From positions 30,465-94,464 of the forward strand of contig QQVO01000068.1 in NCBI GenBank assembly GCA_003388505.1: a stretch of 64,000 nt of DNA, read 5' to 3'. This DNA comes from Planctomycetota bacterium (lineage in GTDB: Bacteria > Planctomycetota > Planctomycetia > Planctomycetales > Planctomycetaceae). The translations under genes and the position numbers were made by a program. A model generated the notes under the pieces. It made no database searches. It saw nothing but the letters and a program-made list of their open reading frames with translations, and was not told the origin of the DNA. Of this stretch, positions 8,036 to 17,176 are shown piece by piece (the first letter of the stretch is position 1; the number at the start of each line of letters is the position of its first letter).

Positions 8036-9229
8036 CTAAAGCAGGACGCCCTCGACGGCGTATTCGGGGACCGGCTGAACTTCCCGCAGGTTCTTGCCGC
8101 TCCACCGTCGCCAGGCCGTGAGCGCGGCCTCCCGTGCTTCGTCGGACCGGAAACCGATCGTATTCGGATGGTACGGCAGGGTGCGGTGGTTCGCTCTCAG
8201 ATCGCGAAACCCGTAAGCCTCCGGATCCTGATCGGTGAGCAGCAGCAGCGCGATCAAAGCCACATCCTGGACGCGGGCCGTCAATCCTTCACCGCTTCTG
8301 TTCCGCCGGCCGCCCAGTTGGGTTTCGTCGTCGAGGAACTGTTCGATATCGGCCAGCACGTCGATGCCTCCATGCTCGGCGATATAGAGAATCGCTTGCT
8401 GAACTTGGGGACCGGCGGCGCCGCTGTCGACGATCTGCTTCGCGATGTCAAAAACCTCGGGCCGTTCGAATTCTCCCGCCAGGTTGAGTCTCTGCACGGC
8501 GTTTCCCGTCTCGGGACGCACGATCCAGTCTGCGAACAAACTGGCCGCCGCAACAGGACAATCGGGTTCGCGGAGCAGTTCGGCAAATTCACTCTGTCGC
8601 ATCGCCGCGTACAGGTAGGGCATCGCATAGGGGCTGGGACGGAATTCTGGCTGCGCGGCGACGAACAGCAACGCACCGATGCTGGCCTTCGGCGCAGACA
8701 ACCCGGACCGTTGGGAGCGTTGCAGGTTGATCGTCGAGCAGCGGCTCTCGTAGTGCAGACGCAGTTCCTCGTGCGGGCCGTCGACCGCCCGCATCAACGC
8801 CGGTTCGGCCCGCACCATCTCGACGTAAAACTCGACGCTCTCGCGATCGGGCCCCATGCGATGGAGCCACGCCTGCCAACCGGGCAGGAGGTCCGGAGCT
8901 ATCGGCGGCCGTCCGTCAGAGAGACATTCCAGCGACTCGGCGATGAGATCGCTTTCCAGCGCCGTGATCAGCCGCTTCACGCGATAGCGGATTTCCAGGT
9001 CCGCCGAGTCGCACGCTTTGCGCAGAGCGGGGAGCGCTTCCGCGCCCAACTCATGCAGCATTCGCTCCGCGCGGTTTCGCTCGACGAAGCTGGGTGAATT
9101 GAGGCGATAGACCAGAGTTGCGATGCGGTCGGGATTCGCAAGATCCTCCCCGCCGCAGACGATCCCCCCGGACGCCATCAGGCAGGCGAACAGGGCGGCG
9201 CTGATCTTTTCTCGAACGGAGTGAAGCAT
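8036..9229 (-). CDS. Exported HEAT-like repeat protein of unknown function
   Basis: A 397-aa protein with an N-terminal signal-like segment (ISAALFACLMASGGIVCGG). The region LVYRLNSPSFVERNRAERML followed by HELGAEALPALRKACDSADLEIRYRVKRLI (about residues 38-95) has the paired-helix HEAT/armadillo look common in exported planctomycete proteins. The rest is alpha-helical with no motif I recognise; it ends with a tryptophan-containing segment, ALTAWRRWSGKNL, also seen in such proteins. It probably acts as a periplasmic or surface binding scaffold. It is divergent from the TAXI-type gene. Confidence 0.65.
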   Translation of the reverse strand: MLHSVREKISAALFACLMASGGIVCGGEDLANPDRIATLVYRLNSPSFVERNRAERMLHELGAEALPALRKACDSADLEIRYRVKRLITALESDLIAESLECLSDGRPPIAPDLLPGWQAWLHRMGPDRESVEFYVEMVRAEPALMRAVDGPHEELRLHYESRCSTINLQRSQRSGLSAPKASIGALLFVAAQPEFRPSPYAMPYLYAAMRQSEFAELLREPDCPVAAASLFADWIVRPETGNAVQRLNLAGEFERPEVFDIAKQIVDSGAAGPQVQQAILYIAEHGGIDVLADIEQFLDDETQLGGRRNRSGEGLTARVQDVALIALLLLTDQDPEAYGFRDLRANHRTLPYHPNTIGFRSDEAREAALTAWRRWSGKNLREVQPVPEYAVEGVLL

Positions 9230-9413
9230 ATCGGTTCCCTGACGAACCCTGGTCGACTATGTCATGATAGTCCTGTTTCGCGGACGGCGTCCACTGGGAT
9301 CTTCAAGCGAGCGTCCGCCGGCGAATTCCGGAACGATTGTTTTCGTGAACGAACGCTCCTTCCGGGCGGACGATGCAGTGTGGGGGTGGACGGTCGGGAC
9401 TGGAGCGGCTGGT

Positions 9414-10853
9414 ATGCGAGACTGGGTCTGGAAGTTGTCCGTCGCCGTTCTGGTGATTGCGCTGCCGGTGCTCGTCTCGTGGAGCTACCACCGCTGGACC
9501 GCTTTGCCGGAGGAGGTGGTGCTTGCCACGGGCCCGTCCGGCGGACGGTACGAAGCTCTCTCGAATTCTCTCGCAGAGGTGCTGCGGGAGGAGTTCGATG
9601 TCGTCGTCCGCACAGTGCCCAGTGAAGGATCGTTGGACAACCTGCAACTGTTGCGATCCGGCGAAGTCGACTTTGCCCTCTATCAACACGGGGCGGAGAG
9701 TCTTCGCGAGCGATTCGGCGTCAATCCTGCGATCGAGGCGGAGGCAGACGCCGGCGAGCAGCCGGTGTTTGTTGCGAACCTCTATTCCGAAGTCGCCCAG
9801 GTGGTTGTCCACAACGATGCGATTCTGGAGAACGCCGGCGACTGGTCCGGAAAACGGATCGCCGTCGGCAGGGAGGGCTCCGGCGACTACGCATTCAGCC
9901 TGCTCCTGCTGGAACACCTGGGGCTCTCGTTGGAAGAGATCGAACCCCTGACGCTTTCTTATACGGAACTGCCGGCGGCCTTTCGGAAAGGGACGGTCGA
10001 TGCGGCGATTGTGACAACGGCTCCTCGTTCGCCCGTTGTGCTGAGGCTCCTGGCGGGCGATGAGGCCGGAGCATGCCGTCTCCGGTCCATTCCGTACGCC
10101 GAGGCGTTGGCCTCGAGGGAACTCATTGTTTCGACGTACACCGTACCGACCGCGCTCTACCGATCGCAGCCGACACCGGAGCCGCCGGAGCCGGTGCGCA
10201 CCGTCGCGTTGCGGGCTCAGTTATTGGCCCGCCGCGACGTGCCGAGCAGCCTTGTGGAAGCGGCGACTGCGATCGTCCTGCGGGAGCAGTTCCAGAAGGA
10301 GAACGGCCTGGGAGAACTGTTTCACGGCGGGGCGTCGTTCGCCAGCGAGAAGCCGGAGTTCGCCGTTCATCCCGCCGCGCTGCATGTGTACGAGCCGGAG
10401 TTGAAGCCGCTGCTCAATACCGATTTCGTCGAGGCGACGGAGGGCATTCGCTCGTTCGTGGTGTCGCTGCTGATTGCCTCCTACCTGGGATTCCGCTGGT
10501 GGCGGCACCGGATGCAGCGCAGCAAAGAGCACCATCTCGACCGCTACATCCGTCAGGTGCTGGAGATCGAGCGAAGACAACTCGATTTCGACCAGACGCC
10601 CGACTCCGACGACTCGCCTGCGCTCCAGGAATTGCTCGATGACGTGACCCACCTGCGACAGGAGGCCCTGGGCGAGTTTACCGCTCACGAAATCAATGAA
10701 GACCCGGCGATTGACTCATTCGTCGAGATGTGCCACGCGCTGAGCGACAAGATCAACGCCAAACTGACGCGGCAAAGGCTGGCAAACAGCTTGAAGCGGA
10801 TCGAAGGTCTCGTCTCTGCCCGCAGTCTCGGCGACGACGCGCCTGAAGCGTGA
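9414..10853 (+). CDS. TAXI-family TRAP-type solute-binding protein with C-terminal membrane anchor
   Basis: Resembles the TAXI family of TRAP transporter substrate-binding proteins. After an N-terminal membrane segment (VAVLVIALPVLVSWSYHRW) comes LATGPSGGRYEALSNSLAEVL, then DFALYQHGAESL, KRIAVGREGSGDYAFSLLLL and FRKGTVDAAIVTTAP, all TAXI-type. Unlike standard binding proteins it has a second membrane segment near the C-terminus (FVVSLLIASYLGFRWW) followed by about 120 cytoplasmic helical residues, so it may be a membrane sensor and not a free binding protein. No TRAP permease genes are adjacent. I prefer the ATG at 9414; the frame is open to 9264. Confidence 0.75.
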   Translation: MRDWVWKLSVAVLVIALPVLVSWSYHRWTALPEEVVLATGPSGGRYEALSNSLAEVLREEFDVVVRTVPSEGSLDNLQLLRSGEVDFALYQHGAESLRERFGVNPAIEAEADAGEQPVFVANLYSEVAQVVVHNDAILENAGDWSGKRIAVGREGSGDYAFSLLLLEHLGLSLEEIEPLTLSYTELPAAFRKGTVDAAIVTTAPRSPVVLRLLAGDEAGACRLRSIPYAEALASRELIVSTYTVPTALYRSQPTPEPPEPVRTVALRAQLLARRDVPSSLVEAATAIVLREQFQKENGLGELFHGGASFASEKPEFAVHPAALHVYEPELKPLLNTDFVEATEGIRSFVVSLLIASYLGFRWWRHRMQRSKEHHLDRYIRQVLEIERRQLDFDQTPDSDDSPALQELLDDVTHLRQEALGEFTAHEINEDPAIDSFVEMCHALSDKINAKLTRQRLANSLKRIEGLVSARSLGDDAPEA

Positions 10854-10854
10854 C

Positions 10855-11943
10855 GTGCGATCGTGGGCGAGACGCCTGTTGTCGAACTCAACTTCCGTTC
10901 ACGACGGCCTGATGACTGCGTTTCCGGATCAACTCCGAGAGAGTCTCCTCGCCCTGCAACTCCAGGGACACCGCCTGCTTGTCGGCGTGTCCGGCGGGGG
11001 TGACAGCGTCGCGTTGCTGCACGGATTGTCCAGGGTGCGCGAGTCCTTGCGTCTGGAACTGTACGCCGCGCATCTCGACCACGGGCTGCGGGGCGAGGAT
11101 TCCACGGCTGACGCCGAGTGGGTTCGCGAGTTCTGTGCGGAGATCGGTGTCCCGTGCACCGTGGAGCGGCGGGACGTACAGCAGGCGGCGCACGATTCCG
11201 GCCTTGGCATCGAAGAGGCAGCCCGCAACGAGCGTTACCGGTTTCTCGAAGAGTGCGCGCTTTGCAAGGAATGCTCTCACATCTGCGTCGGCCACACGCG
11301 CGACGACAACGTGGAGACCATTTTGCATCACATCGTCCGCGGAACGGGTCTGGCCGGCCTGGCCGGCGTTCCGGCAACGCGGACGCTGCCGACCGGCGTG
11401 ACCATCGCCCGCCCGCTGTTGCGATGTTCCCGCGACCTGCTTGAGAGCTATCTGAAGGGAGCGAACCTCTCGTGGCGGCATGACGCGACGAACCGGGATG
11501 AGTCGTTCACTCGCAATCGAATCCGGCAGACGCTGCTGCCGCTGCTTCGAGAGTCTTTCAATCCAGCAGTCGACGCGGCGTTGCTGCGTCTGGCCGCCCA
11601 GGCGGGCGAAGCGCAGCAGTCAATGCGTTACGTCGTTGATCTCACATCCCGGGCCGTGCTCGTCGACGCCGCCGCAGAGTGCGTCCGGGTTGACTGCGGG
11701 CCGCTGACCTCCGCTCCGGCCGATTTCGTGCGCGAAGTGCTGCGGGCGATCTGGAAAGACCTCGATTGGCCCCGCGGGGGGATGCACCGATCTCACTGGG
11801 ACGCGCTCCGGGCTTTGGCGTGCGACGGCGGTCCGGGCGTCAGTCTTCCCGGATCGATCCAGGCCTCACGACGCGCAAACCTTCTCATCCTGGAGCGCAA
11901 AAATCGCCCGTCGCGCGTGGCGTCAGGCCAGGCGGAGGGGTAG
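10855..11943 (+). CDS. tilS: tRNA(Ile)-lysidine synthase TilS
   Basis: Modifies C34 of the AUA-reading tRNA-Ile to lysidine using ATP and lysine. The PP-loop ATP-binding motif is VGVSGGGDSVALL near residue 45, followed by AAHLDHGLRGEDS and VGHTRDDNVETILHHIVRGTGLAGLAG, all characteristic. TilS substrate-binding sequence WRHDATNRDESFTRNRIR follows. The GTG at 10855 begins one base after the upstream stop; the ATG at 10912 (MTAFPDQL) is an equally plausible start and would give 343 aa. The C-terminal domain is short. Confidence 0.93.
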   Translation: MRSWARRLLSNSTSVHDGLMTAFPDQLRESLLALQLQGHRLLVGVSGGGDSVALLHGLSRVRESLRLELYAAHLDHGLRGEDSTADAEWVREFCAEIGVPCTVERRDVQQAAHDSGLGIEEAARNERYRFLEECALCKECSHICVGHTRDDNVETILHHIVRGTGLAGLAGVPATRTLPTGVTIARPLLRCSRDLLESYLKGANLSWRHDATNRDESFTRNRIRQTLLPLLRESFNPAVDAALLRLAAQAGEAQQSMRYVVDLTSRAVLVDAAAECVRVDCGPLTSAPADFVREVLRAIWKDLDWPRGGMHRSHWDALRALACDGGPGVSLPGSIQASRRANLLILERKNRPSRVASGQAEG

Positions 11944-12045
11944 AATCCGCGTTCCATTTCTCGGTCCACCAGGGAGGACGTCCGAGTCTGTCGAGCCTCC
12001 GCTCAGTCGAGCGGCCTGTATTACCTCGCCACAGAGACCGTCTTC

Positions 12046-13722
12046 ATGAGTACCGAGAGCGCGCCTTCTTCGAATGCCAACAGCCAGATTCTCTTCTGGG
12101 GCTGTTTTATTGCTCTGATCACGACCGCCTTCGCTTTCGTCGGCCGTCTGTTCCTGATTAACGCATGGTCGGAAGACTTCGCCCTCGACCCGGCCGAGGC
12201 GGGGCGTCTGGCCGGCATCGGGATCTGGCCCTTTGCCGTCAGCATCATCCTCTTCAGCCTGGTCATCGACAAAATCGGCTACAAGACCGCGATGGTCATC
12301 GCGAGCCTCGGCCACTTGACCTGGGCCGCAATGGGCGTCTCCGCATACTTCGTGCAGGACACGAACCAGGAACTCGGTTTTCAGCTTCTCTACTGGGGCA
12401 GCCTGATCTGCGCGCTGGCAAACGGGACGGTGGAGGCATTCATCAATCCGGTCGTCGCCACCATGTTCAGCAAGGAGAAGACCAAGTGGCTGAACATCCT
12501 GCATGCAGGCTGGCCCGGCGGCCTGGTGATCACGGGACTGCTGCTGATCGGCATCGACACGTTCGCCAGTTCCACCCCCTGGGCCGTCAAGGTCGGTCTG
12601 ATTGCCGTCCCGGCCGTGGTTTATTTCGTCATGCTGATCGGCCGGCAATTCCCGGAACAGGAGCGGGTCTCCGCCGGCGTGAGTTACCGGGAGATGCTTC
12701 AGGAGTTTGGCGTGGGCGGCGCGCTGATTGTCAGCGTGCTGATCGTCCTGCAGTTGATGGACTTCTTCTCGAACGGCGGGGCCGTTGAATTGTCGTCGAC
12801 GACGAAACTCGGTTTCGTCGCACTCGGTGTGCTGATGGTCGGCGCCTTCGGGGCGTACACCAGGTCGATGGGCCGGGGGCTGTTGCTCTTTCTGATCGTC
12901 ATCATGATGCCGCTCGCCACGACCGAAATCGGCACCGACGGCTGGATCACCGGCATTATGGAAGACGTCGCCAAGGAAGAGGGATTTCACTCCGGATGGA
13001 TTCTCGTCTACACGTCCGCCATCATGCTGGTGCTGCGTTTCATGGCGGGACCGATCGTCCACACGCTCTCTCCGTTGGGCCTGCTGGCCATCAGCGCCGT
13101 GCTGGCGATCTTCGGCCTGACCTATCTCAGCGCGGCCCAGGGATTCGCGATTTTCACGGCGGCGACGCTCTACGGATTCGGAAAAACGTTTTTCTGGCCC
13201 ACAATGCTGGGAGTTGTCTCTGAGCAGTGTCCCAAGGGGGGCGCACTGACGCTCAACGCGATTGCCGGCATTGGAATGCTGGCGGTGGGCACGCTCGGGT
13301 TTCCCTACATCGGCGTCTTGCAGACGCGGGTCCAACAGGAGGCCCTGGTCGAGAACGAGCAGTTAAACGACCAACTTCCCGGTCTGGTGGAGAGCGGAGA
13401 AGTCCAACCGGTGACCGAGAAGACCATCTATGAGATCCTTTCCTACGAGGCGATCGATGACAAGCAATTGGCCGCCCTGATTGAGGAACTTCCAGAAGAC
13501 GAACAAGCCGCCGCGGCCGCCCGCGTGGCCGAAGTGCGCGGTCGCAGCAACCAGCGCGCGCTGCGGGACATGGCGATCTTCCCGATCTTCATGCTGGCCT
13601 GCTACCTGATCCTGATCGTCTACTTCAAAGCGAAGGGCGGTTACTCCGCGGAAGTCCTGACCGGCCACGAGGCCAAGGACGAAAAGTACACCGGAGGCGT
13701 CGAGGCGCCCGTCGAGGCGTAA
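12046..13722 (+). CDS. MFS-type transporter with a soluble insertion before the last helix
   Basis: A 558-aa membrane protein with a major-facilitator-like arrangement of about 12 helices, starting [20 protein letters not shown]. Segments such as [31 protein letters not shown] resemble the MFS loop 2-3 motif. Between the helix ending GFPYIGVL and the last helix ([17 protein letters not shown]) lies about 90 acidic soluble residues, an unusual position for an insertion. Substrate is not predictable. It is followed by a hairpin at 13760-13790. Confidence 0.8.
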   Translation: MSTESAPSSNANSQILFWGCFIALITTAFAFVGRLFLINAWSEDFALDPAEAGRLAGIGIWPFAVSIILFSLVIDKIGYKTAMVIASLGHLTWAAMGVSAYFVQDTNQELGFQLLYWGSLICALANGTVEAFINPVVATMFSKEKTKWLNILHAGWPGGLVITGLLLIGIDTFASSTPWAVKVGLIAVPAVVYFVMLIGRQFPEQERVSAGVSYREMLQEFGVGGALIVSVLIVLQLMDFFSNGGAVELSSTTKLGFVALGVLMVGAFGAYTRSMGRGLLLFLIVIMMPLATTEIGTDGWITGIMEDVAKEEGFHSGWILVYTSAIMLVLRFMAGPIVHTLSPLGLLAISAVLAIFGLTYLSAAQGFAIFTAATLYGFGKTFFWPTMLGVVSEQCPKGGALTLNAIAGIGMLAVGTLGFPYIGVLQTRVQQEALVENEQLNDQLPGLVESGEVQPVTEKTIYEILSYEAIDDKQLAALIEELPEDEQAAAAARVAEVRGRSNQRALRDMAIFPIFMLACYLILIVYFKAKGGYSAEVLTGHEAKDEKYTGGVEAPVEA

Positions 13723-13736
13723 CGCAGCCTTGGCTG

Positions 13737-14220
13737 GGTGGCCGGGGCTGGAGCATTGCGAAGCCCCGGTGCATGCACGACCGGGGCTTCCTTTCAGTCC
13801 AGCCCATGTCGTTACCCACAATTTGCCTGGCACTTGAGAGCAGCGAACCACCGGATCATTCGGAAATCCCGGCGGCTTATCGCCGCAATGAAGTGAACCT
13901 GTCACCCGTGGTCTTGGAACCATGCGACAGGATTGCCACGAGAGACACAAAAAGCCACAAAAAGTAAAGCCGCGACATCGTCTCTTTTTCGTGCTACGAA
14001 CGGTGAGAATCTTCGCGTGGTGCGCAAATTTCGCGTGCAGCATACTCCACGTCGTGGACATCCGACTCGACGGAGCGAGTCGGCTACATTGGTTGCGGCC
14101 GGAGGCCGCGCTGGGTCTCTTTGTGTTTTTCGTGGCCATTTTCCGTGGCTTCAGTGCATTCCGTGGTTGTTCACTGATCTGAAATTGTGGGTAACGCTAA
14201 GCAGTCCAGCCCCGGCCACC
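13737..14220. repeat. 485-bp non-coding element bounded by inverted repeats
   Basis: The ends 13737-13752 (ggtggccggggctgga) and 14205-14220 are perfect 16-bp inverted repeats. A second nested pair, gttacccacaatt at 13811-13823 and its complement at 14183-14195, lies inside. The interior contains a hairpin (13760-13770 with 13780-13790) and degenerate sequence that does not read as a gene. This fills most of the 624-bp gap between the MFS gene and the PQQ-propeller gene and looks like a MITE-like or REP-derived insertion. Confidence 0.5.
13760..13790 (+). terminator. Stem-loop downstream of the MFS gene
   Basis: An 11-bp perfect stem (gaagccccggt with accggggcttc) and a 9-nt loop, about 40 bp after the MFS stop. 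There is no clear T-tract, so termination activity is inferred only from strength and position. Confidence 0.45.
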
Positions 14221-14346
14221 CCGGGGATCGTTTTGTCAGGGACTCTTGAATTTGATCGAGCATGGCACGGCATCGTCGGGGTGCGTTACGATGCCGGAAG
14301 TCCGATAGTGAAACCATGCGGCCGCTCGATTGAGAGACTCCCCCTG

Positions 14347-17007
14347 ATGACAGACTTCCTCCGCAGAGCAACCTTCAGTCTCGCCATTCTTCTGGTTTCG
14401 CTCCCCGCGCAGGGGGAAGACTGGTTGCAGTTCAAGTTCGATTCAAGGAATTCCGGCGACGCGCCGGAACGGACGCTTGAGCCGGAATCGCTCGGCCTGG
14501 CGGGCGCCGTCCCGCTGACGGATGGCATCTACACGTCGCCGGTCATCGCGGACGGCAGGGTCTATGTGATCGATGGCTCAGGCGTCGTGTTCTGCTTCGA
14601 TGCGGAGACACTCGAAACCGTGTGGCGCGTGGAAACCAGGGGCGGGCCGGAAAACTGCAACAATATCAGCTCGCCGGCGATCGTCGGCCCGTACCTGCAC
14701 GTGGGAACCACGGCCGGCATCTACTATGTGATTGACCGTGCGTCCGGCGAAATCGTCAACGAGGTCGATTGCCTCGATCCGATCTTCAGCGCTCCGGCCG
14801 CAGGTCGAGACCGCGTGTACTTCGCCACGCTCGGGGCACAGGTCTACGCGGTGGAGTCGGACGGGCAGGTCGCATGGAAATGGGACTTCGTCCGGGAACT
14901 GCTCGACTTCTCAGGGAACAGGTGGAGCGGTGAGGAGTGGTACGCAGAACGGGATGGTCGCGTCAACTGGCGGGACCACTTCTGCTGCTCCCGCAATCTC
15001 GCAGTGCACGAGCGAACCGTCGTCGTTCCGGCCGGCGGGCGCGTCGTATTCCTCGAGGATGACGGGGACAGCCCGCGGTTGCGGATCGTCGGAGAGATTC
15101 CAAAGTTCCACGGGAGCGAGTACCCGGCCGCCTTCGGGCAGAGCATCGGCGAGGAGGGAGCCGTCTACATTCAGTGGCATCGCCGCGACAATGCCGGTCG
15201 GGTCGAGATTCTGCGGCTGAATGAAAACGACGAGTTGAGCGCCTCGGAAGTTCCGGGGACCACGACCTACATCGACACGCCGGGACTGCTCAGCTTTGCC
15301 TCGGTGAGCCTGCGCGGCGACGACGTCTACCGGGTTCGACCGGAAGAGGGATTCGGCCTCTGCCGTCATCAGCCCGGAGAGGAACAACCGGAGTCGCTGG
15401 GGGGCTACCCGTCGATCTGCTCCCCGATTCTGGCGGCGAACCACGCGGTGTACGGTGGGCTCAACGGCGTCTTGTACGTGGCCCCGCTCGACGGCGAGCA
15501 GGAAGTCTGGTCGTTCGAGACGCCGTTCGGCAGCCCGATCACAGCCCCGCCCGCCGTTTGCGACGGGCGCATCTACTTCGGCGGCGAAGACGGATATCTG
15601 TACGTCCTGGGGCCCGGTGCAAACGAAGCTCCGCCGGTCGAACCGCTCGCCGTCCACGAGATCCGCAGCCCGCTGACGGGCGACTACACCGACGAAAAAT
15701 ACAACTGGTACACAAATTACGGCGACATGGGCTGCACGAACGCGAAGACCCAGGGGATCGAGCCTCCCCTGAGAATGCGGTGGGTGCGGCGCGTCGAAGG
15801 GTCGGTCAAGCATATTCCGGTCTGCGGAGGCGGCCGCATGTACACCCACACCGCCGAAGGACAGATCATCGCAGTGGAGCAGGAAACCGGGCGGCTCTTG
15901 TGGCGCCGCTACTGGCCCGGCGTCTACCTCTCCTTCACGTCCCCGCTCTACTTCGAGGAGAAACTGATCGTCCCGCAGGCGGGCATCGAGCAATCGTGGG
16001 TGCGCTGTCTCGACGCGGCAACCGGCGAACTGCTGTGGCAGGCGCCGTTCACCGGTTCGCCGAGTTGGAGCCGGCAGTTTCCCCCGGTCGTTCACGACGA
16101 TCTGGTGATCTACGCCTCCGGTTCCGGACGGTATTCACCGAGCGGGTCGGAGAAGGCGTTCGCCTGGCGCAACCTCACCGAAACCGACGACGGCGGTGAA
16201 GTGATGAGCTTCATCTACTCTCACAACAACCCCTATTACCCCAAAGACAACCGTCCCCGCTTATGGGCCTGGGATCTCCGGACGGGCGAAGTGGTCTGGG
16301 AGAAGGACTTTTCCGAATTCGGCTCCGGCGGCAACGACTGCGGCCTGGCGCTGATGGACGGCCGGCTCTACTACTCCACATTTTTCGGCTACCAGGCCAG
16401 CCGCAATCGTCGGCGGGGCGTTGAGGACGGAGTCAACGGCCTCACGGCGAGGCTTGATCCCCGCACCGGCGAGGTGCAGTGGTTGACCACCGACTACTAC
16501 GTCACGGCAGGCTGCACGGTGACTGCCAAAGACGGGCGGCTCTATCTCGGCGGCTACAACCAAGCGCGGGAAGGAATCGAGGAGCGACACATTCTCTGCC
16601 TCAACGCTGACAACGGGTCGCTGGTCTGGAAGTCCGATCCGGTGGCGTCGGCCGTCAACGTGGTCACCGTCGCCGACGACTTCATTTTCTCCAATGCCAT
16701 TCGCGCCCAATGCCATGTTTTCGACAAGGAGACCGGCAAGATCGCCTACGATTTCGATCTGGATTACGCCTGCACGCGGTTCACCGTGTCCGGTCCGTTT
16801 CTGATGGGCCCCAACATGGACATGCTCGACCTCTCGCAGGGGCACAAGCTGGTCGCAACCGGTCCGGCCGTCGACTCCCGCGAATGTCTCGGTTCGTCCG
16901 TCTCCAACGGCCGGATCTTCTACACGTCACAAGCCAGCGGCCTGCAGATGTCGGCCACGTCGGGGGCCGACGCGCGCCGGTTGCCGCCCGTGTGGGAGCG
17001 GAGGTGA
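14347..17007 (+). CDS. Large exported PQQ-like beta-propeller protein
   Basis: An 886-aa protein with a signal peptide (ATFSLAILLVSLPAQGEDW) and repeated propeller blades, e.g. FCFDAETLETVWRV, YVIDRASGEIVNEV, IAVEQETGRLLWRR, RCLDAATGELLWQA, WAWDLRTGEVVWEK, CLNADNGSLVWKS. These are the W-containing PQQ/quinoprotein blade motifs. Blade number suggests two propellers. I take the ATG at 14347 as start because it directly precedes the signal peptide; the frame is open to 13933 but that segment crosses the repeat element. It is probably periplasmic or outer-membrane associated; no quinone-binding or metal site could be confirmed. It belongs to the same broad family as the protein at 2710-3990. Confidence 0.85.
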   Translation: MTDFLRRATFSLAILLVSLPAQGEDWLQFKFDSRNSGDAPERTLEPESLGLAGAVPLTDGIYTSPVIADGRVYVIDGSGVVFCFDAETLETVWRVETRGGPENCNNISSPAIVGPYLHVGTTAGIYYVIDRASGEIVNEVDCLDPIFSAPAAGRDRVYFATLGAQVYAVESDGQVAWKWDFVRELLDFSGNRWSGEEWYAERDGRVNWRDHFCCSRNLAVHERTVVVPAGGRVVFLEDDGDSPRLRIVGEIPKFHGSEYPAAFGQSIGEEGAVYIQWHRRDNAGRVEILRLNENDELSASEVPGTTTYIDTPGLLSFASVSLRGDDVYRVRPEEGFGLCRHQPGEEQPESLGGYPSICSPILAANHAVYGGLNGVLYVAPLDGEQEVWSFETPFGSPITAPPAVCDGRIYFGGEDGYLYVLGPGANEAPPVEPLAVHEIRSPLTGDYTDEKYNWYTNYGDMGCTNAKTQGIEPPLRMRWVRRVEGSVKHIPVCGGGRMYTHTAEGQIIAVEQETGRLLWRRYWPGVYLSFTSPLYFEEKLIVPQAGIEQSWVRCLDAATGELLWQAPFTGSPSWSRQFPPVVHDDLVIYASGSGRYSPSGSEKAFAWRNLTETDDGGEVMSFIYSHNNPYYPKDNRPRLWAWDLRTGEVVWEKDFSEFGSGGNDCGLALMDGRLYYSTFFGYQASRNRRRGVEDGVNGLTARLDPRTGEVQWLTTDYYVTAGCTVTAKDGRLYLGGYNQAREGIEERHILCLNADNGSLVWKSDPVASAVNVVTVADDFIFSNAIRAQCHVFDKETGKIAYDFDLDYACTRFTVSGPFLMGPNMDMLDLSQGHKLVATGPAVDSRECLGSSVSNGRIFYTSQASGLQMSATSGADARRLPPVWERR

Positions 17008-17176
17008 TCGTCAATGGCGAGCGCGTTGAGTGTCCGGGTTCGGGCCGCATCCGGTCCAACGCTCCGCCATTGCTGAGCGGTCGGTTTCGGAATTGACGTG
17101 AGGGTTGTTCTCGGCGGTTGGCTGCGATTGGAGAGAGAGCGCTCCCCTGCGGGTCGCGGCTAAACGGAAATCGCAC

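Noticed and set aside
11923..13335. 470-codon minus-strand frame over the MFS gene
   Set aside because: Extremely His/Asp/Gln/Arg-rich; it mirrors the hydrophobic codons of the transporter.
13922..14182. 86-codon hydrophobic plus-strand frame in the repeat element
   Set aside because: No RBS or family, and it lies within a non-coding repeat; it is likely a shadow of repeat DNA.
13933..14346. Upstream extension of the PQQ-propeller gene
   Set aside because: It crosses the inverted-repeat element, is Arg-rich, and a signal peptide starts at the ATG at 14347.
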